Source: Sipunculus nudus | Lineage: Eukaryota; Annelida; Sipuncula; Golfingiida; Sipunculidae | Length of the DNA: 64,000 bases | Reading direction: 5' to 3' | Assembly: GCA_026874595.1 (NCBI GenBank) | Contig: CM049316.1 | Coordinates: 39,932,695 to 39,996,694, forward strand | Part shown: positions 36,553 through 47,700 of the stretch, piece after piece | Position numbering within the stretch: the stretch's first letter is position 1 | How the letters are laid out: the number at the start of each line of letters is the position of its first letter | Position numbers and translations under genes: made by a program | Notes under the pieces: model-generated | Told to the model about the DNA's origin: nothing | Seen by the model: only the letters and a program-made list of their open reading frames with translations | Database searches by the model: none

Positions 36553-37180
36553 GCCCTCAGCCCTTAGGCTGATTGGCTATTGTCGTGACCCAAGCTGTTG
36601 GTCCGGCGTCCGTTAACTTTTGCCTTGTGAGCAGGATATCTCTAAAAGGTTTTACCGTTGGAATTTTATTTCTTCGGTGAAGATGTATAGCGACAAAATC
36701 TTGGTCAAGTTTGAAGATGGGTGACCCTGACCTATTTTTCTAAGTTTTAGAGCTGATTATAGAAAAACACTTAGAAGCCAGCTTTAATGATTTTTTATCG
36801 GATTTTTCAACTTTGGCCTTGTGAGCGGGATATCTCCAGAGGTAGTGACGATACATATTAACAAAATCTTGGTCAAGTTCAAAGTTGGCTGACCTTGACC
36901 TACTTTTCAAGGTCACAGAGCTTAGAACAGAAAAAAAACAACTTAGGAGCTTATTGCGCAGGAACCACTAATGATATGCCTTGATGATCTCTAGTTCCTG
37001 CATGAGATCGGTCTTACCATACTTGCAAAGCTACTACAAACCTCTCCAGTTTAAATTATAACTGAGACATGTACAGATATACATCCATGTGATAACAAAT
37101 ATTTCATACTTGTTACTGTTACCACCTATAAACACTGTTCTTTTGGCTAAGGGCTTTTGTCAGCTTCGGCTGATATTCTA
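36553..37180. mobile_element. Possible small TIR element with two internal units
   Basis: Opens TAGCCCTCAGCCCTTAGGCT and closes with GGGCTTTTGTCAGCTTCGGC then TGATATTCTAG, loosely inverted. The interior has two units with GCCTTGTGAGC.GGATATCTC and AAAATCTTGGTCAAGTT (about 36623 and 36811). It is non-coding. Confidence 0.45.
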
Positions 37181-38381
37181 GTTGTATTGTGTGCACCCAT
37201 ACCAGGATTTCAGAGGTGATTTTTGTGTAATTGTTTCTTGTTCAAAATGTTTAGTACTTGCATTTTTCATATACATGTTACACATGCACTTGAAAAGTAA
37301 TGGTCCAGCATTGAAGCTTATACCTGGTGTATATCCCATTGAACAGGTTCGCATAAGGCCTGTAGGCCTTGCTAATTTTCAAAACAAGTTGTAAACACGG
37401 CTGCAAAAGCATAAATGAAAATAATTGAAAAAAAAAATGTTATTTATTCGTACAATATAAATCAACAATTTTTTTTGTGTGCATGGATAAACATTGCACG
37501 TGTACTTGATACCTTGACTTTACATTATGACGTAACTTGTGACATGACAGGATTTCGAATGTCTGTTTAAAATCTCAGTTAGTGTTTACAAAAATTAAGT
37601 TTAAACCAGCAAATATAGTTCATTTTTTTAAAGTCATTAATATTTCTTTAACCAGAGAAGAAATCTTACTCTTGACTTTATTAGCCATGAAGCATCGTCC
37701 AGACAAAGTTTTGTGTTTGTGCTGTACACAACAAATATGAAATGGCTTTTTACAATTGTCAGCCGATTAACGTGATGCGTTTATAATCTATATCATAGAC
37801 GGCCTTCATTATTACATATAGTGAATTTTGTTTTATGAAATCACTCAAATTAAAACCTTTTATTAAATAATTCAAACAAGAAATGAAATATATGAAAATA
37901 TACACCTGTCTTATGACATACGAGTGCATGTTAAACCGAAAAGTGTACATACATTTATTAAGCAGATTTGTGTAAGGAACCATGACCTGTAAATCAGAGT
38001 TAAGCAAAAACTCTTGGATTATATTATATAACAGACATTTCTCTTTCTCCCTGCGCTTAATATGCCTATTGTTTTTATTGCTATAATGTCAGCGGTGAAA
38101 CGAAAACATATCTCATCAGTTCAACGATTCAAACAAAATGTATTCATGATGCAGCGATACCGAGTCCTGGATTCAGGAGGGTCCACTTAAGCAATAGCTG
38201 GTTCTGATAAAAGATAAAATAATGTGTAAAGTTTTTGTAACAAACCAGTCACAAAACTATGATTCATCTGAACATGTTTCCAAGGTTCGTATGAGTCATG
38301 ACCAAGGCCCTGGGTGTACTAGGAATACGTTTGGACGATAAGGATACAATTATGGTGATAGATGAATCAATTTGTACCATT
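37181..38381. other. 3' flank of the protease gene
   Basis: No domain-bearing frame. On the minus strand an AATAAA (plus-strand TTTATT at 38074-38079) lies about 300 bases past the protease stop and could be its polyadenylation signal. Confidence 0.4.
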
Positions 38382-38546
38382 TTAATCTGTTGAATTTCTG
38401 CCTATTGTTTTCTTAATCCATTCTGAGTAATAGTACACATCCGCAAATCCGTTGGGAGAGATGCCGTCTGGATTAACAAAGCTTGCAACCCCGTGAAGGT
38501 AGTACCGGCCTTCGTCCGAACACATCAGAGGACCTCCGGAATCTCC
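38382..38546 (-). CDS. Protease terminal exon with catalytic Ser
   Basis: 165 nt including TAA, phase 0 in. Starts GDSGGPLMCSDEG (Ser195, Cys201), then YLHGVASFVNPDGISPNGF and ADVYYYSEWIKKTIG, the usual C-terminal helix. No cysteine where Cys220 is expected. Acceptor ATGTTTCAG. It is separated from the previous exon by 8.2 kb, most of it transposon. Confidence 0.92.
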   Translation of the reverse strand, partial: GDSGGPLMCSDEGRYYLHGVASFVNPDGISPNGFADVYYYSEWIKKTIGRNSTD

Positions 38547-38601
38547 CTGAAACATAAGATAATATATATTTATTCTAACAATCCCCATGAGGTGAGAAAG
38601 G

Positions 38602-38662
<61 letters not shown>

Positions 38663-38668
38663 ATATAC

Positions 38669-38701
<33 letters not shown>

Positions 38702-41700
38702 CGCCTTCAAGGAATATTAATATATATAATGATTATTTACGAAAATGTTCAGTTACACATAAACACGTGTTTTTTATGCGTTTACAATCTGCAGATGTGA
38801 TCTTTATATACATAATGTTATATAGTCCATGGGCCAGAAAGTGAAAACCTCCCCCCCCCCCCCCCCCAGGGAAATTTCGCGACCCCCCTAGATTTTATCC
38901 TGAAGGTGTCCTTTACTCATTTCCAGGTGTTTCCAAACATATAAATACTGCAAACACCCTGAAAAATCACTTTTTTTTACAAACCGCGGCTAAATTTTCA
39001 GTTTTTCAGCTTAGGCGACTGGTTGTTACATGATCGACTATAACTTCATTATTATGCATGATAATTGCATAATCTTGGTATCAAATAAATCGTAAGAAAG
39101 CATGCTACAAAATAAAATATAGTTTAGCCCAGGTAAAGGAACATGCTATACTTCTGAGGGCATTATCTTACCCCTTACCCCTTATTTTTATGCAAAAAAA
39201 AGTATCTACATACATACTTTTGATACCAAAGGCACATTTTTAGGATTTAGGCATATCATTGAGTTTGCATTTATCCATTTATTAATCAAGAATAATGCAT
39301 GTATATATTTGCTACGGTTACCCATATTCTGAGAAATAATTTACAATAACCAATGAAAGGTATGCATGTCAAGCATTTTCAGGCGATACCGGCTTCACAG
39401 TGTATAATGCTCCCCTACACTGCCACAAAGTTTGCATTACTGCCAGTTTTGGTATCACATACACTGTCTTTCTATGAACTTTCTCTGTGTAATAATTGTT
39501 AAAAGACATATGGAACATTAGAAAAAGGTAGAAAAATATCCTTTTAAGTGCATATTTGCTACCCCTAAACTACAAATACTGACTGGGCAAACATGCATGC
39601 TTTTCCTATAATCAAAAACTTGAACAAGTGATTCATGGTTATGTTACATATATATGGATTGAAACTATAGGTAAACATAGAAAAGTCTCTTTGCATCTCA
39701 TGTTACCTTTTTTCTATGTTACAAATTATTCCATTGGCTATTTTCACCAGTGTTACTGCGAATGCAACTGACCGAGCAGGATCTAATTCTATTACATGAA
39801 ATATCAGGTTGGCAACAAACAAACTCTGTAAAACGACTGGCGTAAAATAGTTTTAATATTCCCTACACCATAAATATTAACCACTCCAAACTCTACACCT
39901 TCTTACAACTTGAACAAGTGGTCATTATTTTGTTCATATATGGCGCCAAACATATAGTTAAACAGAGAAAGAATCTTTGCATGTCAGTTTAGTTTTGATT
40001 GTTTTTGTTACTCTTGAGTACAAGTTGTCAGTGGCTGTTTTCATCAGGGTTTCTGGGAAGGCAACTGACCAGGAAAGATTCAGTAAGATTACATGAAATA
40101 TCAGGCTAATATTAAACATTCTCCTCATCCCAACTCGTTTGAAACAGTTGTCGAAATGGTTGACTGTATAAGTCGTATTTCTACAGGGGTGTATTTGTTT
40201 AACGCTGTCACTCACTGAAAGTAAAAGGAAATTTGAATTAAACGTTTGCTTCTTTTTACATGCCTTTGTCGCTCACTGAGAGTACAGGTAAATTTTTCCA
40301 GTAACTAGGTAGAAACGGGTGTTTTTTCCTTTATTATGATAAACACCATATAAACAATAATGGCAGAACGTCCGATGAGTTTGCGGAAGAAGAAAGGTAA
40401 AAAAAAAGAAACCTCTGCAGCATGCCCTAAAGTAACTTGTATTGTACATTTTCCTGAGCAGAGGACTGATCAACAGGTTCGAGCGCTTTCTCAAACTAGT
40501 TTTGAAAAAATTCAAGAAACAGTAAAATTGCGCAAAGACAGTGACAATGTAAATGTTAAACTGGACGCAATATGTGTCCATATTCCTGTAGAATTTAATA
40601 AGGATATCCATGGAGCTCAAAGAAAGTGCTATCAGAGGTTCACAAACATCGGACACATAAAAGACAGGAAACGGCAGTGTACCGAACAAGACGACGAAGA
40701 TGGTCCTTCAACATCAAAACACAAGCGTCTGTCATCCTCTGCAATTCTGTTTCGTTCAGACCAATGCCTGTTTTGTGGGAAAAATAGAATATGGTGTAAG
40801 AAGAAATCAGAATATCTGACAAAATGTGTCACTGAAACGGCAGCTAAATCCATCCAGGATGCTACAGAGCAGAAACATGACTACGTATTATTAAGAAAAA
40901 TCCCAGGTTTGGACTTGTGTGCGAGAGAGGCACATTATCATAATTCCTGTCGCAGAGACTACACCAGAAAAGATTTTAGAAATGAGAACAAAGAGCCTGA
41001 TGAAGAAGCTAGTGAAAAATTAACTGCCCACAAAGAGGCATTCAAGTACATTTGTGATTACGTTGAAAAACACATCATCAATGCATGCAATGTAGAACGT
41101 GTGACTATGTTGAAGGAGAAATATTTGCTTTATTTGCAGGAACATTATCCCGCTGCATACAATCCAAATTACAAAACACACAAGCTTAAAAATAAGCTTC
41201 AGAAACAGTTTGAGAATAGAAGTAAATTCTGGGCACCTAACTACCGGAGTGAACTAATCTATTCAGACTTATTGCCAGTTGGACAAGCAGTAGAAGTGGC
41301 ATTTGTAATGGCTGCCTCTGAGGAGAGATTTCTTCAGGAAGCTGCTGCTGTCCTTAGGCGACATCTATTAGATGCCAAAAAGAATGCAGCTACATATCAA
41401 TGGCCACCTACAGCAACTCAGTTGATGGCTTCAGAAAATAAACCACCGGATGTCTTGCTGAACTTTTTGTCACATCTGATATGCAGGAAATCCCATAAGG
41501 ATATTTCAGGAAAGGCGGAACGAGTAGTAGATTCTTGTGCTCAAGATATATGCTATGCCTTAAGTCGAGGAGACTGGAAAATGACCAAACATGTCCTCCT
41601 TGGAATGACATTGAGGCATATGACAGGCAGTGCTGAGCTAATTACTCTGCTTAATCGCTTTGGACACTGCCAGTCATATTCCCAAGTCATGGAACTTGAA

Positions 41701-44700
41701 ACTGCCATTTGCAATAAAATCAACACACACCAATCATTGCTTCCAAGGACCATCTCTGCAATGAATAATGTTCTTCACTTCAGCTGGGACAACTTCGACA
41801 TGTCAGAAGAAACCCCATCTGGGGCCGGAACAACCCATGTTGCACATGGCATAGTCCTTCAAGAGGCCATGGATAACACTTGTGTTGATCAAGACGTTGG
41901 ACATCTGCCTCTAGAACCACAGAAGAAGACTAAAGACAGGTCAATTCAGTATACAGATACAGAACTTCCTCCTTGTTTTGTCAAGAGCAGGAAGGATCCA
42001 TATCTCACAGTAAGGCATGTGTCTGTGAATAAGTCAAATTCACTTAATAAATGCAAGAAGTCTGACTTTGCATGGGTACTTGCAAGGTTGCACAAGTCCT
42101 ATGATCAAAGTGTCCATGGCTGGGCAGGATGGTTGTCCCTCACTGGGTCAGCTGAATACGATGGACCTTGTTCCCAGTCTACAGTAGATTATATGGTACC
42201 CATACACAGACCATTCACCGATAATGCCACAGTACAGCAGATTCTCAGGATTTCACAGCAGGCTACAAAGGATGTGAATCAAAAGGTTACAATCGTAACA
42301 TTTGATCTAGCTGTAGTGATGAAGGCATATTCTATAATGTGGCAAAATCCAGAGGAGTACAAAGATGTTCTTGTACGGATCGGAGTGTTCCATACAATTT
42401 GCTCATATCTTGGAGTTCTTGGCAAGATGATGGCTGGATCAGGCTTTGAGGACATTATTATTGAAGCAGGTGTCTGTGCTAGTGGATCCATTGATCAACT
42501 GTTGCGTGGTAAACATTACAATCGTGCCATAAGAGTGCACAAGTTGATGTACGAGACCCTGGAGCGGCTTTTGCTTGATGCCTTCTTCACCAAGAATGAA
42601 GACAAAAGTTCAATCACAACCAGCTTGCAGGGGAGACTTGAGATTCTCACCAAGTCCCCATGTCCAGCCGGATTGAATGACATACTTGCAAGTGATTGTT
42701 TCAAAGAACTGTATCAGGAATTTTGTGCTTTCAAGGATACCATACGTCAAGGAGAGCTTGGCAAAACGGCTGCCTTCTGGCTGAACTATATGGAGAAGGT
42801 CGCTTTGCTCCTGCGATTTTCCAGAGCAACAAGGTTAAACGACCTTGACTTGCATATTGCCTCATTGTGGGATATGTGCCCGGCATTTTTTGCCTACAAT
42901 CACCATAACTATGCACGATACGTTCCAGTGTATCTCCTTACCTTGTTGAATTTATCAGATACCCACCAAGGCGCTGAGGACTTGCTACGCAAAAATTGAT
43001 TCAGTGTTACCAGATCAAATGTTCCATCCTCAAGGAATCCTGTGGATCTCACCATTGAAGAGACGATCAACAGACACGCAAAGTCACATTGTAGCATTGT
43101 TGGCTTCAGCAGAAATCCTGCAGCCTACACCAGGTGGTGTATCACACGTCATGCCAGAGCTTCTTTCATGCAGGCAGCATTTGACAAGGCAGATATGACT
43201 TCCCCAGAGATAGATGTGCACAAGGATATGAGAAAGTCACAAATGACAAAATCAGAGTCAGATATCCAGTCACTTCTTGAATCATTTAAGGGATTTGTGA
43301 GCCCTTTTCGGATTGATGTTAAGGACAAACTGTTTTGTCTATCATCTGGAGCACCAGCAACTTCAAAGATTGAGTCTGATTTGTTGAATGCTGATGCAGT
43401 TGGAGAAAAGGCTTTCAATGATTTTCTTACAAAGAGATTTGTTGATAAATCAGTGAGCTTCTACCAACCCACCCAAAGGAACACTTTGACTACATTTGCT
43501 TCAATGAAGGAAACAAAAAAAGGTATGGGAACAACTAACAAACACATCGAAGTTAGAGCTGAAAGGAACCTCTTTGGACAGCTGTTAATGCTTTCAGAGG
43601 AGAACAGTATCAGCTTAGAGAAAACGCTCAGCTACCCATTGGCACCAATATCATGGGCATTAGCAACTGCTGATGGTCATCCAGTGAAGACTGAAAAAGC
43701 TAAATTACTTCATTTACTGGAGTCAAGTGTGACAGTCCCTGAGACACCAAAGCTGGCCGAATCAATTTATGTTGTGGATAGCAATGCGATCTTACAAGCT
43801 CTTGTTGGTCTGCCCACTACTTTTGAGCAACTTGCCGATAAAGTGTTCAATATCCTGCCAAAGGTTCCCAGGTTAGACTTTGTCACAGACACCTATAAGG
43901 AGAATTCGATCAAGAGATATGAACGATCTCGACGTGGTGAGTCACAGACATACTTGATCCAAGGCCCAAATACCAAGATTCCTCGTGACTGGAAATCGTT
44001 CATGAATAATGGTACAAACAAAGAACAACTGACTAGATTATTATTGTGTGAGTGGAAAACGGACAAGTATGCCTCCAAACATCTGAACAGGCACATATAT
44101 TTTGCACTCAAGGAAGAGTGCATTCATCTGACCAGTGAGGATGGAAAAACGAGTCTTTTTTCTTCACATGAAGAAGCTGATACCAGGATCATTCTTCACT
44201 GCATCCATGCTGCAAAGTCAACAAATGAAGACACTGTGATCATAGTTCGATCACCAGACACTGATGTGTTTCTGTTGCTCTTGAAGTTTTGTCATGATAT
44301 TGAGCAATCTGTTTTGTTTGATACGGGAGTGTCGAACAAGAGGAGACTTATTGATGTGAAAACAGTTGTGGCCAAACAAGGATCAGATTCCTGTAAAATC
44401 TTGTTCTCCCTTCACGCATTTACCGGATGTGACACCACAAGCGCTTTTGTCCGTCGTGGGAAGCTAACACCAAAGAAGACCCTTGATTCCTTCCCTGGGT
44501 TTCAGTCATCATTTGCTTCTTTGGCAAGTACCACAAATATTTCTGATGGAACATTTGATGAGCTGGAACACTTTGTTTGCTGCATGGGAAGAGCAGCTAC
44601 ACAAATGTAAATAAGCTGCGGTATGACATGCTCAAACAGAAGTTTCAACCCAAGAAAGGCCAGGCACTGTCGAGTTCTATGGATGATCAAGGGGAACTGC

Positions 44701-47700
44701 AGATAGATTGGGTGAAAGGAGACATGCTGCCACAAGAGCTTATTGATATCATACCAGACGGAAAGGCTGAGAGTGATGAAGATGACTTTAGATGTCGATG
44801 ATATTGACATCAACAATTTAGTGGATATCATCTACGATGATGAATCATAAACCCATTTCATTTATGGGTAGACACATATTGCCAGTGATCTTCTTTAATA
44901 TTACTGTATTGTCTTTATACCATGGCACAATGTGACCAGATACATGGTAGTTTAACAATTACAATATTTCTTTGTATTTATTTTGCACATACGTTATGAT
45001 ACTTTATTGGTAAAACGGCCAGTACAATTGCCAACATAATACAGGTATTTTGTCTGGTACTTATGAGACCATATCTATCCAATATGGTACAACTTTGTTC
45101 GTTTCTATAAGCTGATCAAACCACATAAACTCTTGCTTCAGTGTAATTGTGTTTGCTAATAAATAGTTATTGTTTATATATGAATAATTATTGTTTATTT
45201 TTTATTAGATTATTAGACTTTTTTCTAGTTGTGACTAAAAAATATTATAAAAAAATGTCAGATATTTATCAATATCAATGACTTGGGTTTGCATTTAAAT
45301 CTTCAAAGTCATTGAGCTAAACACAATGTGATATTGCAGGTATAACTGAAAACATGCATAACCTTAAACGTAAATATATTTAAGGAACTTGCATAAATGG
45401 GTAATTCTTGTGGTTCATAAAATATATATATTGTTTTGTATACTTGTCAGCAAAAAAAAGTAATACGGTAAGATTCTATCAGTAACAAAATAGATACTTA
45501 TTTAGATGAAGCTGATAGGTTTAATTAATTGCAGTTTCGACCACTTCATGATTTGGAAGGGTTGGGTAGAGTACATGCATTTACTATTTTGTTTTCCATA
45601 TGTCCTTAAACCCCTTCTGTTATCATTTAATTAAGCAAGATCCTTGAAAGCCAATGATATTAAAATTTGGCAGTTATGCTTAATTTGTGGGGAGCAGTAT
45701 ACACCGTGAAGACGGCATCGCCTGAAAATGCTTGAAATATATGCGGTATATTTCATCGGTATTGTAAATTATTTCCAAGAATATGGGTTACCGTGGCAAT
45801 AAATGCATGCATCACTCTTAATCAATAAATAGACAAATCCAAACTCAATTATAGGCCTAAATCCAACAAATTTGCCTTTGGCATCAAACGTTTGTACGTA
45901 GATATCAATTTGTTGGCATAAAAATAAGGGGTAAGGGGTAAAATAATGCCCACAGAATTGTAGCATGTTCTTTTACCTGGGCTAAACTATATTTTTCATT
46001 TATAGCACACTTTCTTACGGTTTATTTGATACCAAGATTATGCAATTATGATGCATAGTTATGAAGTTATAGCCGATAGTGTGACACAATGTCGCCTAAG
46101 CTGCAAAAATTAAAAATTTAGCCGCGGTTTGTAAAAAAAGTGATTTTTCAGGGTGTTTGCAGTATTTATATGTTTGGAAACACCTGGAAATGAGTAAAGG
46201 ACACCTTCAGGATAAAAACTAGGGGGGTCGCAAAAATTCCCTAGGGAGGGGGAGGTTTTCACTTTCTGGCCCATGGACTAACATGGGGGTTTTTAGGGGT
46301 TTTAAGATTCATTAAAAACCTTCCGTTGGAGAGTAACAATAATTCCTGTGAATTTTCAGTCGGAAAGAAACAGCCCCGGAGCACGATTATTTATCCCGCC
46401 TTTATTGTTGAAAGCCCTTGTTTGTTTCAAGGTATTTAGAACCGTATTAATTTATTGATACTCTAATCAATTTTTATTTCTAATTGAAATAAAGTCTTTA
46501 TTTCATTTTACAAAATTAAAAGACAATGACATAATTAAACACTGAATTTATTATTTTATTATTAAAGTAATGCGCGAAGTAAACCAGCTGATAATAAACC
46601 AATTTAATATTGTTGTATATGTAGAAAATACAACGAATTTTATTATACACGACAAATAATCCTTCCATGCTTTCATTCAATTTCATTCAATATCAAATAT
46701 AACAGAACAGAACAAACCTTGTACGCCGAGCGGTCTTTGGTTTCTAGTCCCGCGCAGAGGATACCGTCAATTGTCCCGAGTTGTCTGCCGTAGTACGCGT
46801 TGCACATGTACTTCTCGACAATGGTCAAGCTGACCTCACGCAAATTACGTGCCCATGAATCACCTGCCATAAAGAACGATAAACAATCACACTGAGGCCT
46901 CATAGAAACAAATGAACCATAGGACAAGACGCTGAAAGAAATATTAATTTTTGTATGTGTAAACTATATAGACGAAGCGTTTATATCCTAACAGAACTGT
47001 TCCACGGAATCTCAGCTATTTTTTTCATGAAATTCTCTAAAATGTTCATATTTGTGTAATATAAAAATCATAAAGACACCACAATTGATAACTTACATAA
47101 TTATGTGTTGCTCACATACATTCTTCAACTAAGAAAGATATGGATGTGTTCTTCATGAAAGTTTGCATTTTTTTTTATTTTATTGCCTTTTATAGTATAA
47201 CTATTGTCGCAAAATCCTGCACTTCTTAAATAAGTTCAATGTATGTGCTACCTAAAATATAATTAAATACTATGTATAAAGTAAATGCTACAGATATGAC
47301 ATGTGTTATATACATGTATAAGTAATATAACATTCCATGATTTCATAGTTTATCTGACCAGGGGGCTTTATCGGGGAAGGGGGTTAGATACTCTCAACCA
47401 AACTCTGACGCAAGGCTGGCGAGAAGATCAAAGACCCCCGCCTATATAAGTATTTATAGCAAAATTCATGTATTTTGAATCTTTTCTGTTAGGACGATAG
47501 TTTCATTTAAAAACTGGTTTGCAGCAATGGTGTCACAAAGAACGTATCTCTATTGTCATTCTTGAAAGAAACCACAGAATTTCTTTACTAGTCCCTTAAT
47601 TTTTATTGTGAATACTCCCACTGACCAGCTCATAGAATAATAATTACGGCAATTAACTCTTCCCTTAACAGGCGCACTACTCATTACGGCTGTTTATTTT

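Larger units (their letters stand above)
38823..46280 (+). mobile_element. Academ-like DNA transposon with long TIRs, nearly complete
   Basis: Both ends carry the same sequence inverted: TAGTCCATGGGCCAGAAAGT from 38823, and its complement ending at 46280. The match continues inward for about 600 bp clearly and up to about 800 bp weakly. Between the ends lies one intronless plus-strand gene of about 1,490 codons (40360-44850). Its product has a zinc-binding N-terminal region, a probable DDE transposase core and a C-terminal FEN1/XPG-like nuclease domain. That combination and long TIRs fit the Academ superfamily of DNA transposons, some lineages of which are known to carry an XPG nuclease. No clear target-site duplication was seen. 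It sits in the last intron of the protease gene, in the opposite orientation. Confidence 0.8.

Noticed and set aside
40273-40853. Minus-strand open frames of 60-138 codons
   Set aside because: Antisense shadows of the transposon gene.
38815-46290. Target-site duplication for the transposon
   Set aside because: Flanks (GTTATA on the left, ACATGG on the right) show no matching 2-8-bp direct repeat, so exact ends remain uncertain by a few bases.
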